Shown piece after piece: positions 36,204 to 45,585 of a DNA stretch of 64,000 nt (positions within the stretch are counted from its first letter, which is position 1; the number at the start of each line of letters is the position of its first letter). The notes beneath the pieces are model-generated. The model was not told the DNA's origin, made no database searches, and saw only the letters and a list, made by a program, of their open reading frames with translations. Both the position numbers and the translations under genes were made by a program. Source of the stretch: Rhizobium sp. G21 (GTDB taxonomy: Bacteria; Pseudomonadota; Alphaproteobacteria; Rhizobiales; Rhizobiaceae); NCBI RefSeq assembly GCF_014158035.1, contig NZ_JACFXW010000001.1, positions 3,202,001 through 3,266,000 on the forward strand, written 5' to 3'.

Positions 36204-37125
36204 ATGTTGCATGATATCGTGATCCTCGGCGTCTTCGTCGCCGACACCGCCTATCGCGCCGTCCGCCAGCCGAAGCTCGGCGAAACCATTCTCGGCAAGA
36301 GCTTTTCGCTCGGGCCGGGCGGCAAGGGCTCCAACCAGGCCGTGGCCGCCGCGCGCGCCGGCGGCGACGTCGCCTTTCTCACCAAGCTCGGCGACGACGC
36401 TTTCGCCGACATGGCGATGAGCACCTGGGAAAAGGCCGGCGTCAACCCCGTCGTCACCCGTGACCCCGCGAGCTATACCGGCGCGGCCTATATCTCTCGA
36501 AGAAGGAACCGGCAACAACGCCATCATCGTCGCGCCGGGCGCTGCGGCGACAATTTCGCCTCACGATATGGACGCGCGCGCCGAGCTGATCGGCAAGGCG
36601 AAGATTTTCGTCACCCAACTCGAGCAGCCGCTCGACGCCGCGATCCGGGCGCTGGAGATCGCCAAGGCGGGCGGGGCGACGACGATCCTCAATCCCGCCC
36701 CGGCGCAACCGCTCGACGCTTCCGTCTTCGCGCTCTGCGACTATGTCACGCCGAACGAGAGCGAGGCGGAGATCCTGACCGGTCTGCCGGTGACGACGGT
36801 CGAAGAGGCCAAGGCGGCGGCGGACAAGCTGCTGTCGATGGGCGTCAAGACGGCGATCATCACCCTGGGCGCTCAGGGCGCTCTCTATTACACGAAGGAC
36901 GAGTCGATGCTCGTCCCGGCCTTCAAGGCCGGCGCGGTGGTCGACACCACCGGGGCAGGGGACGCCTTCAACGGCGGCTTCGCCGCGGCGCTGTCGCGCG
37001 GCGCGCCGCCTGTCGACGCCGTGCGTTTCGGCTCCGCCGTGGCTGGCATCTCGGTGACGCGGCCGGGCACCGCGCCCGCCATGCCGTCTCGAGACGAAGC
37101 CGAGGCGCTGCTGCGCTCGGCCTGA
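36204..37125 (+). CDS. rbsK: Ribokinase-like PfkB family kinase (frameshifted as sequenced)
   Basis: N-terminal part: MLHDIVILGVFVADTAYRAV, the GPGGKGSNQAVAAAR sugar-binding motif and FLTKLGDDAFA. C-terminal part in the next frame: EEGTGNNAIIVAPGAA, NPAPAQPL, NESEAEILTG and the active-site DTTGAGDAFNGGFAAAL. The two join at a TCTCTC run (36493-36498); restoring one lost TC gives AYISLEEGTGNN and a 307-residue protein. It phosphorylates ribose or a related sugar with ATP. Last gene of the ATPase-mutarotase-kinase unit, followed by a strong terminator. Confidence 0.82.
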
Positions 37126-37144
37126 CCCCAAAAGCACACAACGG

Positions 37145-37179
37145 AAAAACCGCGGTCGCTCAATGCGACCGCGGTTTTT
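37145..37179. terminator. Bidirectional terminator after the ribokinase gene
   Basis: A perfect 15-bp hairpin AAAAACCGCGGTCGC / GCGACCGCGGTTTTT with loop TCAAT. The A and T tails make it active for both the ribokinase (+) and the convergent fliJ-like gene (-). Confidence 0.92.
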
Positions 37180-37271
37180 CCGCGTGCCAATGACATCGAG
37201 CCGCGCGCGTTCGCGCCCGCTCGCGGCGGGCGCCGCGCGGCTAGATCTCACGTCGTCGGGCAGACGCCGCC

Positions 37272-37616
37272 TCAGGCGCGCATCTTCACGTCCCGTTCCT
37301 CGATGGCCGAAGCCTTGTCGAACTCGGCCTGCAGCTCTTCCACCTGGGCTTCCGCGGCATCCTGCTGAACCTTCAGCTCCTTGATGGAGACCTGAAGATT
37401 GTCGGCGCGCTGCCGGGCCGCCTTGGCGAAGGTCGAATAGGCGAAGTGATTGGGATCTGTGATGCCGGACTTCTTTTCCTCGTAAACGATCTGGTTTTCC
37501 AGATCCTTGGCCATACGCTCAAACTCGGCCATCATCATCTGAAGCTGTTTCAGCTGACGGCGTTTCTCCTTCAGCTGGAATTCCTTTAGACGCACTTGGC
37601 TCTCACGCGACTTCAT
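37272..37616 (-). CDS. FliJ-like coiled-coil protein
   Basis: A 114-residue protein rich in Lys, Glu and Gln with continuous heptads (RESQVRLKEFQLKEKRRQLK, then VSIKELKVQQDAAEAQVEEL), no membrane segment and no signal. Length, coil pattern and location next to ctrA match proteins annotated as flagellar export protein FliJ in Hyphomicrobiales. FliJ would assist the flagellar export ATPase. No other flagellar gene is in the window, so the assignment rests on coil pattern and gene position. ATG 37616 (GGAG eight bases ahead) is preferred over the TTG at 37622. Confidence 0.6.
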   Translation of the reverse strand: MKSRESQVRLKEFQLKEKRRQLKQLQMMMAEFERMAKDLENQIVYEEKKSGITDPNHFAYSTFAKAARQRADNLQVSIKELKVQQDAAEAQVEELQAEFDKASAIEERDVKMRA

Positions 37617-38052
37617 ACGCAATACTCCATGGGTAGCGAGACCCGCTTACAACAGGACTGCCCGCCGAGGCATTTTCATAATCCCTCGAAAAAAGTGCGC
37701 CGACGTTAATAAAAACATAACGGCGGTAACCTTTCGTTTACGTGCATCGTTAATGATAGCCCTCATCATTTAAGGGTCGGTAAATGACCGAGGTCATCGA
37801 CCGACGAATGCCAAAGAATGAGTCTGCGGAGTCAGTTAGCCAAGAGTCTTCATCTTGAACGTTAAGATGGGCTCTAGGAATGTGTGATGGAAATCAGGGG
37901 GCTACGAAAAATCTTTAACAAATACGATACGCCTTGCCAGGGTGAATCAGAATTTGTTAACCATTTGATGGCAGCCTCCAAATCAGGCAAAAGCTGGATC
38001 CTGGCCGGGTTGGGAAGTTGCACCTTTCAAGGCGGCGGAAAAGGGGACTAAG
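37617..38052 (+). promoter_or_regulatory. ctrA upstream control region with CtrA-like boxes and clustered GANTC sites
   Basis: No gene in these 436 bases. CtrA-like boxes: TTAA-N7-ATAAC at 37706-37721 and TTAA-N7-TAAA at 37770-37784, close to TTAA-N7-TTAA. Four GANTC sites occur within 130 bases: 37820-37824, 37829-37833, 37844-37848 and 37944-37948. GTTAACCATTT at 37956-37966 is another half-site. In Caulobacter, ctrA transcription is set by CtrA itself and by CcrM methylation of GANTC, so a similar control is likely. Confidence 0.55.
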
Positions 38053-38754
38053 ATGCGGGTTCTACTAATTGAAGACGACAGCGCGACAGCGCAGAGCATT
38101 GAGCTCATGCTCAAATCTGAAAGTTTTAACGTCTACACGACCGATCTGGGCGAGGAAGGCGTCGATCTGGGCAAGCTGTATGATTATGATATCATCCTGC
38201 TCGACCTGAACCTGCCCGACATGTCCGGCTATGAAGTGCTTCGCACGCTGCGCCTTTCGAAAGTCAAGACGCCGATCCTGATCCTGTCGGGCATGGCTGG
38301 CATCGAAGACAAGGTGCGCGGCCTGGGATTCGGCGCCGACGACTACATGACCAAGCCGTTCCACAAGGACGAACTCGTGGCGCGCATTCACGCGATCGTC
38401 CGTCGTTCGAAGGGTCATGCCCAGTCGGTGATCATCACCGGCGACCTGATCGTCAATCTCGACGCCAAGACCGTCGAAATCGGCGGCCAGCGCGTGCATC
38501 TGACCGGCAAGGAATATCAGATGCTGGAGCTTCTTTCGCTCCGCAAAGGCACGACGCTGACCAAGGAAATGTTCCTCAACCACCTTTATGGCGGCATGGA
38601 CGAACCGGAACTGAAGATCATCGACGTGTTCATCTGCAAGCTGCGCAAGAAGCTCGCAGCGGCGGCCGGCGGCGCCAACTACATCGAAACCGTCTGGGGC
38701 CGCGGCTATGTGCTGCGCGAGCCCGATGGCGCCGAATATATGGAAAGCGCCTGA
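38053..38754 (+). CDS. ctrA: Cell-cycle response regulator CtrA
   Basis: A 233-residue OmpR-type response regulator. Receiver acidic residues E7-D8-D9, phosphoacceptor D51 ([13 protein letters not shown]) and Lys in MTKPFHKDE; the C-terminal winged helix contains [20 protein letters not shown] and [14 protein letters not shown], nearly invariant in alphaproteobacterial CtrA. It controls replication initiation, division, motility and envelope genes, and receives phosphate from CckA via ChpT; chpT is encoded 0.7 kb downstream on the other strand. Start at ATG 38053 after AAGGGG. Confidence 0.98.
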   Translation: MRVLLIEDDSATAQSIELMLKSESFNVYTTDLGEEGVDLGKLYDYDIILLDLNLPDMSGYEVLRTLRLSKVKTPILILSGMAGIEDKVRGLGFGADDYMTKPFHKDELVARIHAIVRRSKGHAQSVIITGDLIVNLDAKTVEIGGQRVHLTGKEYQMLELLSLRKGTTLTKEMFLNHLYGGMDEPELKIIDVFICKLRKKLAAAAGGANYIETVWGRGYVLREPDGAEYMESA

Positions 38755-38781
38755 TCCCTCACCAAGCCCTGTTTCCGCAAG

Positions 38782-38811
38782 AACCCGCCTCGGACGCCGA
38801 GGCGGGTTTTT
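38782..38811 (+). terminator. ctrA terminator
   Basis: Stem AACCCGCCTCGG / CCGAGGCGGGTT with loop ACG, followed by TTT, 28 bases after the ctrA stop. Confidence 0.9.
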
Positions 38812-38940
38812 CGCGTTGGCGCGGGCGCCCGCGTCGTCGGAGGGCTTGGCCGGAGCATCAGCTACGACCTGCGCCCTTTTCCTCGCGGATCATCCCGGTT
38901 TGGACCAACAGAATGAGGCTGAAAAGCTGAGCCGCGCTCT

Positions 38941-39315
38941 CTAGGCCACCGCCTCGATGGCGGCCATGTCGGCGAAGGCTGCGGCGAGCACCTTGCGATC
39001 GAACGGCTTCAGGAGAAAGTCGGAGGCGCCGGCGGTCTTGCCGGCCATCAGGCAGCGGAGATCGGCCTTCACCAGGCTGTAGAAGATCAAAGGGCGGCGT
39101 CCCTCGCGCATGCTGCGAACAGCGCGGATCAGGTCGAGAGCGCCGGTCATCGCCGAGTCGACGATCAGGGCGTCTGGCATTTGCGCATCGCTTCGGGCGA
39201 GCGCCTCCAGCGTCGAGGCGCATTCGCCGCAGTCGTAACCCATTTGGCCAAGAATTTCGGCGGCTACCTTTCTCACCGCCTCGCTTTCATCCGCAATCAG
39301 AATACGCAACGTCAT
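38941..39315 (-). CDS. Single-domain response regulator (receiver only)
   Basis: A 124-residue CheY-like receiver: acidic pair D9-E10, phosphoacceptor D53 (ALIVDSAMTG), a Ser in LIFYSLVKADL and the Lys in DFLLKPFDRK. There is no output domain. It lies 110 bases downstream of chpT on the same strand and ends opposite ctrA. ChpT passes phosphate to CtrA and the receiver protein CpdR in Caulobacter; this protein could be a further ChpT target or a phosphate sink, but I cannot identify it as CpdR from its sequence. ATG 39315 is the conserved start. Confidence 0.8.
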   Translation of the reverse strand: MTLRILIADESEAVRKVAAEILGQMGYDCGECASTLEALARSDAQMPDALIVDSAMTGALDLIRAVRSMREGRRPLIFYSLVKADLRCLMAGKTAGASDFLLKPFDRKVLAAAFADMAAIEAVA

Positions 39316-39425
39316 CGTTCGCCCTATTGTCGTTCTTCGCGCCGCCCCGAAGCTTATGGAGAAAACCATAAACAAGCAGTTACAATTGGTGCGGCGCGAG
39401 CAGAGTAGCGGAGCGATTGAGGCGT

Positions 39426-40076
39426 TTATTCGGCGGGGGCCATCACCGCCGTGTAGACCAGCGAATCTTCGGTCTGGACCGCCGAAAGAACCATGCCGGC
39501 CTCCTCGGCGAGAAGGACCGTGTAGTAGGGCTGAATGGCGTGGGCGTCGATCGCCTCTTCGACATTGCCGGAATTGATTTCCATGAACTTGGGCGGCAGA
39601 CGCATCATCCGACCCTTGGCGACGAGCGTGAACTTGGCGTCGAACTCCGGCTGTTCGAGCGTGACGTCGATGACGCCGCCGCGGGGGATAGAGCCATAGG
39701 CGACCAGGAACAGGTTGAGCAGCATCTTCACCCGGTTCTTGGGGATGATGGCGCGGGGCCCGCTCCATACCACCTCGGTTTTTTTCTCGGCGGCCGCAAA
39801 GTCCTTGGCGGCCTTTTCCGCTTCGCCGGTGTCGATGGATGCGCCGACCGAGCCCGAGGCGCCGAAGGCGAGGCGGGCGAGCTTGAGGCGCACCGAGGCG
39901 TTCAGCGCCGAAGTGCGAATGAGATCGAGCGCATCGGCGTCCGAGCCGCCTTCGTCGAGCAGTTCCAAGCCGTTGTTGATGGCCCCGACCGGGGAAATCA
40001 CGTCATGGCAGACGCGGCTGCACAGAAGCGCGGCGAGATCGGAGCCGGCAAGGGTCAGGTTCGGGTTCTTGGCCAT
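39426..40076 (-). CDS. chpT: Histidine phosphotransferase ChpT
   Basis: A 216-residue dimeric phosphotransferase. The H-box is SRVCHDVISPVGAINNGLEL with His24 as phosphate carrier, and the C-terminal domain is a degenerate Bergerat ATPase fold (SIPRGGVIDVTLEQPEFDAK). It relays phosphate from CckA to CtrA and CpdR in the cytoplasm. AAGGAG precedes ATG 40076. Colocation with ctrA, opposite in orientation, is unusual enough to support coregulation. Confidence 0.9.
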   Translation of the reverse strand: MAKNPNLTLAGSDLAALLCSRVCHDVISPVGAINNGLELLDEGGSDADALDLIRTSALNASVRLKLARLAFGASGSVGASIDTGEAEKAAKDFAAAEKKTEVVWSGPRAIIPKNRVKMLLNLFLVAYGSIPRGGVIDVTLEQPEFDAKFTLVAKGRMMRLPPKFMEINSGNVEEAIDAHAIQPYYTVLLAEEAGMVLSAVQTEDSLVYTAVMAPAE

Positions 40077-40322
40077 GTCGTTCTCCTTGGGGGCAAGCCG
40101 GGAACCGCCCGGCATGGTCGCATCATATGCTTGTCGTTCAATGCTTGCGCCGCGCGCGCCCGGCAAGCGGGCGATCACCGTCAGCCATAAAGACACCACA
40201 TTTGGTAAACCGATTATTAAGCGGATCGCTCCACTATGCACATAATTTGTTTCGGAGCCTTGTTTCAACGCCTATCTCGGCGCCGGGCGCGGAAACGACC
40301 ACTGGAAGAGACGGACGGACCG

Positions 40323-40895
40323 ATGACCAAACCGCCAAAATTCGCCCGATTGATCGGCATCTTCTTTATCTTGTTCGCGCTGGTCGGCCATGCGCCGGCG
40401 CGCGCGCAGAGCGATCAATATACGATGCTGGAGATCGTCGACGCCGGCCACGGCTTCTTCGGCTCGACGACGGGCGGTCTCGCCAAGGTCGTCGAAAAGG
40501 CGTTCCAGAAATACGGCCTGCCGAACGGCTACATCCTCGGACAGGAAGGGGCAGGGGCCTTCATCGCCGGAGCCACCTATGGCGAAGGGGATCTCTACAC
40601 CAAGAATGCCGGCCAGCATAACGTCTACTGGCAGGGGCCGTCGCTGGGCATCGATTACGGCGGCGCCGGCAGCCGGGTCATGATGCTGGTCTACAACCTC
40701 CCTGAAGTGGGCAGCCTGTACAAGCGCTATGGCGGCGTCAGCGGTCAGGCCTATATCGTCGCCGGCTTCGGCATGACGGTGATGGAATCCCGCGACGTTC
40801 TTCTCGTGCCGATCCGCACCGGCGTCGGCGCGCGGCTCGGCGTGAATGTCGGTTATCTCAAGCTCACCCGCAAGCCGACCTGGAACCCGTTCTGA
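40323..40895 (+). CDS. eipA: DUF1134 periplasmic protein, EipA-like
   Basis: A 190-residue protein with a signal peptide (LIGIFFILFALVGHAPARAQ) and a DUF1134 core: FFGSTTGGLAKVVEKAFQKY, GAGAFIAGATYGEGDLYTK, GGAGSRVMMLVYNLPEVGSL. In Brucella the homologue EipA is a small periplasmic beta-barrel needed for envelope integrity and is controlled by CtrA, matching its position here close to ctrA and chpT. ATG 40323 is preferred over the longer frame, because it begins the signal peptide. Confidence 0.85.
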   Translation: MTKPPKFARLIGIFFILFALVGHAPARAQSDQYTMLEIVDAGHGFFGSTTGGLAKVVEKAFQKYGLPNGYILGQEGAGAFIAGATYGEGDLYTKNAGQHNVYWQGPSLGIDYGGAGSRVMMLVYNLPEVGSLYKRYGGVSGQAYIVAGFGMTVMESRDVLLVPIRTGVGARLGVNVGYLKLTRKPTWNPF

Positions 40896-41016
40896 GCGGG
40901 GGCGTTTGCGCGAATGTCCGCCGCGCGATAAAGTGGCGGGATGACGGTCGACAGAGCGGCGCTTGGATGCGTGCTGTCTTCCCGTCGATGATGTTTCCGA
41001 ACGGCGCGAGGCGGTC

Positions 41017-42213
41017 GTGATTGAATATGGATTGCTTTTCGGCCTCGGATTCCTGACGGCGGTCGTGACGGCGCTGCTGCTGGCTCCCGCCATACATCGA
41101 CGCATCGTCGCCTATACGGAAAACAGGATCATGACGACGCTGCCGATCAACCGGCAGGAGTTGCGCGCTCAGAAGGATATGGTTCGCGCCGAGATGGCCG
41201 CCGCCATGGCGCGGACGGGTCACGATCTCCGGGTCGAACGCGAGAAATCGATCGCGGCGACGTTGTCGCGCGATGAGGTCGCGGCGGAAGCCTCCCGACT
41301 CTATGGCCAGAACAGCGACCTCCTGCAGGCGATCGACGCGATGAAGGTCGAGGCTGCGACCATGCGCGCCGAACTGCGCAACGGGGAACTGGCCCTGATC
41401 CGCGTCAAGGAGACGCTCGCCAAGAGCGAACACGGCGCGCAGATGACTCAGGCGCGTATCGACGAATTGTTGCACAAGGCCTATCGGCTCGGCGTCGAGA
41501 TCGACAATCTCAAGATCGAGCTCGCGGGCCGCGACGCCGAAATCGAAGGCCTGAAACTTCGGGTCAACGGGCTGCGCGACGAGCGCGAAACGCTCCGCGA
41601 CGACCTCAAGACGATGACCACCCGGGCAAAGGACGCCGAACTGCGCCTTGCCCGCGAAGAGAACAAGATCCGTCGGCTCGAAGAAAAGCTGAACGAGGAA
41701 GTGTCGAGCAGCATCGACAAGGATACGGTGCTCGAACGCCGGATGGGCGAAATCGCCAAGCTGCGAAGCCGGTTGAAGCAACCCGAGGAGGAGGCTCCGG
41801 CGATTGCGCTGCCCTTTGTCGAGCGGACGATCCTGATCGACAAGACGGATCGCAGCCCCAAGGCTGCTGCCCTTCCGGCGGACAAGAAGCGCAGCCCGGC
41901 TCCGGCGCCCGCCAGGCGGCAGAAACTTTCGCCGAAGGTCATCGACGCCGCCGCGGCTGCGGATCTGGCGACGGCGGTGAAGGCCTCCTCACAGCAGGCT
42001 GCAGAGGCTTTGATGGACTTGGACCCTTCCGGCGACGAGGCGATGCGCGAAGAGATCGCCGGGATCGCGGCCAAGATGATCGCCATCGTCGGACAAGCGG
42101 AAGGCGGCGAGTCCCCGATCCGCGCCATTATTCCTCCGGCGTCGGCGCCGAACGAGCAGGGGCGGCTGTCCCTCGGAAATCGCGCCCGGAGCGAGCTCTA
42201 TCGCGAGGCTTGA
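41017..42213 (+). CDS. Membrane-anchored coiled-coil protein of unknown function
   Basis: A 398-residue protein. One N-terminal membrane helix (YGLLFGLGFLTAVVTALLLA) is followed by a basic patch, about 200 residues of coiled coil (LRAQKDMVRAEMAAAM to RRLEEKLNEEV) and a Pro/Ala-rich C-terminal tail. It resembles a scaffold anchored on the cytoplasmic face; similar proteins occur in rhizobia without known function. GTG 41017 is chosen since GAGG lies upstream and the helix starts at once. Confidence 0.7.
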   Translation: MIEYGLLFGLGFLTAVVTALLLAPAIHRRIVAYTENRIMTTLPINRQELRAQKDMVRAEMAAAMARTGHDLRVEREKSIAATLSRDEVAAEASRLYGQNSDLLQAIDAMKVEAATMRAELRNGELALIRVKETLAKSEHGAQMTQARIDELLHKAYRLGVEIDNLKIELAGRDAEIEGLKLRVNGLRDERETLRDDLKTMTTRAKDAELRLAREENKIRRLEEKLNEEVSSSIDKDTVLERRMGEIAKLRSRLKQPEEEAPAIALPFVERTILIDKTDRSPKAAALPADKKRSPAPAPARRQKLSPKVIDAAAAADLATAVKASSQQAAEALMDLDPSGDEAMREEIAGIAAKMIAIVGQAEGGESPIRAIIPPASAPNEQGRLSLGNRARSELYREA

Positions 42214-42217
42214 TCGG

Positions 42218-43050
42218 CTAGATCCTGCCCATCGCCGAAGCTATCGCGAAAAGCGCCACGCCTGTCGCGACGCCGGCGTTAAGGCTATCGAGGCCCGGCG
42301 CCTGCGGTATCCGCGCGGTGCGCACGGCCTTCATCACCTCGGGCGGCAACCCTTCGCCCTCCGTTCCCGTCAGCAGCGCCATGCGACAGGAGGCGGCGAT
42401 CTCTCGAATATCGTGTCCCCCGAAGGCGACAGGCCCCAGACGGCGAAGCCGCGCCGGTCGAGCGCGGAGATGAGATCGGCGGCAGAGCCGGCTCTCACAT
42501 AGGGGATCTTGAGCGCCGCGCCGACCGAGACGCGCAGCGCCTTGCGGTAGAGGGGATCGCAGCAGGTCTCGTCGAGCAACACCGCGTCTGCGCCGAAGGC
42601 TGCGGCATTGCGGAAGATGGCGCCGATATTGTCGTGATTGGCGATGCCGATGGCTGCGACGACCAGCGCGTGATCCGACAGCGTCGCGAGCCTCGCTTCG
42701 ATCGTCGGCTCGACGGCTCGACGGCCCAGAGCCAGCACGCCGCGGTGAATGTCGAAGCCTACGACGGCGTTCATCACCCCACGATCCGCCACATAGACGG
42801 GGACATGCTCCGGAAAGGCGGCGATGACCTCGGCGAGCCCGGCGACGCGGTTCGCGAGCAGGAAGACCGCCTCGGCCCCGAACTCTCCGCCGCGTCGCGC
42901 CGCATCGGCGAGGAGGCGCAGCACCACCGTGCCCTCGGCGATGAACTGCCCATGCGTCCGGCGCAGATCGCGCTCCCGGATGTCGCCGAACGGCCGAATG
43001 CGCGGATCGGCGGGATCGGTGATCCGGACGAGCCGGTCGTTGAGGCTCAT
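42218..43050 (-). CDS. SpoU/TrmH family RNA 2'-O-methyltransferase (frameshifted as sequenced)
   Basis: N-terminal substrate-binding part (IRPFGDIRERDLRRTHGQFI) and SPOUT core motif 1 (AIGIANHDNIGAIFRNAAAFG) are in one frame, which ends wrongly at a TGA. In the next frame motif 2 (LLTGTEGEGLP) and motif 3 (DSLNAGVATGVALFAIA) follow, to a TAG at 42218. One missing base near 42405 restores about 277 residues. It methylates a ribose in rRNA or tRNA using S-adenosylmethionine. Its start overlaps the previous gene by four bases. Confidence 0.85.
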
Positions 43051-43442
43051 GGCTCGGGAACGACGACGGTGATGTCGGAGATCGTCTTTCCGGTGGCGAT
43101 ATCGTGGACGATCATCACCCGGCGGCCCGTGGCGTCGGTTCCCGAAAACCAGACGCGGTTGCCGTCGACCGTGGTCGCCTCGTTGACGAAGCCCTTGGGC
43201 AAGGTGATGGTCTGGGCGGGCAGGGGCGCCGACAGCGCCGCTCCCTGAACCGGGGCGACGGTCGTCTGCTGCGCGGCCGAATTGTTCCTCGCCTTGTAGA
43301 CAAGCGAGCCGAGGACCGCCATAAGGGCGAGAACAATCGCCGAGCTCGATACGAAAAGCAGGCGCACCATCTTCCGGCGGACTTTTTCCAGCGTCGGATC
43401 GAGCGGCTTCTCTTCTTCCTCGGGGAAATTCGGATTGTTCAT
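43047..43442 (-). CDS. Small inner-membrane protein (DUF6476-like)
   Basis: A 131-residue protein with an acidic N-terminus (NFPEEEEKPLDPTLE), one membrane helix (LLFVSSSAIVLALMAVLGSLVY) and a periplasmic domain rich in beta strands (WFSGTDATGRRVMIVHDIAT). Found in rhizobia next to the RluA-type synthase and TrmH genes. Function unknown. It overlaps trmH (ATGA). Confidence 0.7.
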   Translation of the reverse strand: MNNPNFPEEEEKPLDPTLEKVRRKMVRLLFVSSSAIVLALMAVLGSLVYKARNNSAAQQTTVAPVQGAALSAPLPAQTITLPKGFVNEATTVDGNRVWFSGTDATGRRVMIVHDIATGKTISDITVVVPEP

Positions 43443-43469
43443 CGCAGGTCCTGATCGGGTTTGAGCTTC

Positions 43470-44509
43470 ATGTCAGCCTCCTTTACTGAAGACGGCGGGG
43501 CGGGGAAAGTCCTGATCGCCGAAGAAACCGCATCGGGCCGGCTCGACGCCTGGCTCGCCCAGGCGCTGGGCCCCGAGTTTTCGCGCAGCCGCGTCAAGAC
43601 GCTGATCGAAAACGGCGACGTGACGCTCAACGGCAAGGAAACGACCGAGGCCAAGCGCAAGATCCTTCCAGGCGATCGTGTCGAGATCGTGTTGCCGGAA
43701 CCCGAGGCGGCGCAGCCCAAGCCCGAGAACATTCCGCTCGACGTTCTCTATGAGGATGACGACGTCATCGTGCTGGTGAAGCCGGCAGGGCTGGTGGTGC
43801 ATCCCGGCGCCGGCAACTGGCACGGCACGCTGGTCAATGCGCTGCTCCATCACTGCGGCGACAGCCTGTCCGGCATCGGCGGCGTCAAGCGGCCGGGAAT
43901 CGTGCACCGGCTGGACAAGGACACCAGCGGCGTGATGATCGCCGCCAAGAACGATCTCTCCCATCGCCTGCTCAGCGAGCAATTCGCCGATCACGGCCGC
44001 ACCACCGCCCTCGAACGCGCCTATCACGCCATCGTCTGGGGGCAGCCGCGGCCGTCCAAGGGCACCGTGAATGCTCCGCTCGGGCGTTCTTCGGATCGGG
44101 TGCGGCGCGCGGTGACCAGCAAGGACGCGGCCGACGCCCGCCACGCGGTCACGCATTACGAAATCGTCGACTTCTATGATCGCCGCGACGACGGGACGTC
44201 CGTGGCTGCGAGTGTCGTCTGCCGGCTGGAAACAGGACGGACGCATCAGATCAGAGTGCATATGTCCTATATCGGTCACCCCTGATCGGTGATACGGATT
44301 ATGGCGCCGCCTTCAAGACGAAGGTTAATCTGTTGAAACAACCGGCGCGTAAGATCGTTGAGAGGTTTCCGAGGCAGGCGCTTCACGCATATCTCCTTCA
44401 GTTCGAACATCCGCGAACGGGGCAGGTGATGCGGTTCGAAGCGCCGCTGCCGAAGGATATGCAGATGCTGATTCAGGCGTTGCGGAGCGAGGGTGAGACA
44501 GAATCGTAA
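43470..44509 (+). CDS. RluA/RluD family pseudouridine synthase (frameshifted as sequenced)
   Basis: An S4 domain (SRLDAWLAQALG-type; SRSRVKTLIENGDVTLNG) precedes the catalytic domain with RPGIVHRLDKDTSGVM (catalytic Asp) and ETGRTHQIRVHMSYIGHP. The sequenced frame then stops; the remaining LIGDTDYGAAFKTKV, RQALHAYLLQFEHP and the C-terminus lie in the next frame and end at 44509. One C lost from the run at 44279-44282 explains it. Expected length 346 residues. It isomerises uridines in 23S rRNA. The following gene is rpoH, as in other rhizobia. Confidence 0.88.
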
Positions 44510-44546
44510 GGTAGACTTATTTTTCACGATTTTGTGAAGTTTCAGC

Positions 44547-44575
44547 CTTGAAAGCGCCGCATCGCGATCATAGAT
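44547..44575 (+). promoter_or_regulatory. Candidate heat-shock (sigma-32) promoter of rpoH
   Basis: CTTGAAA at 44547-44553, the exact sigma-32 -35 consensus, is followed after 15 bases by CATAGAT (44569-44575). Its place 75 bases before the rpoH start suggests self-activation of the heat-shock sigma factor. Confidence 0.5.
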
Positions 44576-44649
44576 CACGACCATGGCGGAAGGGACTTTT
44601 CCGCCTCACAAGGCTTGCCTAGAAGGAAGCCGTACAAAAGGGGTGCTTC

Positions 44650-45555
44650 ATGGCCCGAAATTCTTTGCCGATGTTGACCGCCGGGGAGGCAGGTCTCAAC
44701 AGATATCTCGATGAAATCAGACGCTTTCCCATGCTGGAGCCGCAGGAAGAGTATATGCTCGCCAAGCGCTATCAGGAGCATGAGGATCGCAACGCCGCCC
44801 ACAAGCTCGTGACCAGCCATCTGCGTCTCGTGGCCAAGATCGCGATGGGCTATCGCGGATATGGCCTGCCGATCGGCGAGGTCATTTCCGAAGGCAATGT
44901 CGGCCTCATGCAGGCGGTCAAGAAATTCGAGCCCGATCGCGGCTTCCGCCTCGCGACCTATGCGATGTGGTGGATCAAGGCCGCCATCCAGGAATATATC
45001 TTGCGCTCCTGGTCGCTGGTCAAAATGGGCACGACCGCCAACCAGAAGCGCCTGTTCTTCAATCTGCGCCGCCTCAAGGGCCGAATCCAGGCCATCGAAG
45101 AGGGCGATCTGAAGCCCGAGCAGGTCACAGAGATCGCCACCAAGCTGAATGTCAGCGAAGAAGAGGTGATCTCGATGAACCGTCGCCTCTCGGGCGACGC
45201 CTCCCTCAATGCGCCGATCAAGGCGGCGGAAGGGGATTCGGGACAGTGGCAGGATTGGCTAGTCGACGATCACGAAAGCCAGGAAGACATCCTGGTCGAG
45301 CAGGATGAGCTGGATTCGCGCCGGGCGTTGCTGTCGAATGCGTTGAAGGTGCTCAACGATCGCGAGAAGCGGATCTTCGAAGCCCGCCGCCTGCGCGAGG
45401 AGCCGATCACCCTCGAGGAATTGTCGACCGAGTTCGACATCAGCCGCGAACGCGTGCGCCAGATCGAGGTCCGCGCCTTCGAAAAGGTGCAGGACGCCGT
45501 GCGCAAGGCGGCGCTGGAACAGGCCAAGGCTTTGCGCGTCGTTGAGCCGAGCTGA
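44650..45555 (+). CDS. rpoH: RNA polymerase sigma factor RpoH (sigma-32)
   Basis: A 301-residue heat-shock sigma factor. Region 2 with NAAHKLVTSHLRLVAKIAMG and PDRGFRLATYAMWWIKAAIQ, the RpoH box QKRLFFNLRRLKGR, and a C-terminal helix-turn-helix LEELSTEFDISRERVRQIEV. Start ATG 44650 follows AAGGGG. It directs transcription of chaperone and protease genes. Many rhizobia have two copies; only this one is in the window. Confidence 0.97.
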   Translation: MARNSLPMLTAGEAGLNRYLDEIRRFPMLEPQEEYMLAKRYQEHEDRNAAHKLVTSHLRLVAKIAMGYRGYGLPIGEVISEGNVGLMQAVKKFEPDRGFRLATYAMWWIKAAIQEYILRSWSLVKMGTTANQKRLFFNLRRLKGRIQAIEEGDLKPEQVTEIATKLNVSEEEVISMNRRLSGDASLNAPIKAAEGDSGQWQDWLVDDHESQEDILVEQDELDSRRALLSNALKVLNDREKRIFEARRLREEPITLEELSTEFDISRERVRQIEVRAFEKVQDAVRKAALEQAKALRVVEPS

Positions 45556-45585
45556 CGTCTTCGGCATTTACGATGGACGAAAAAA

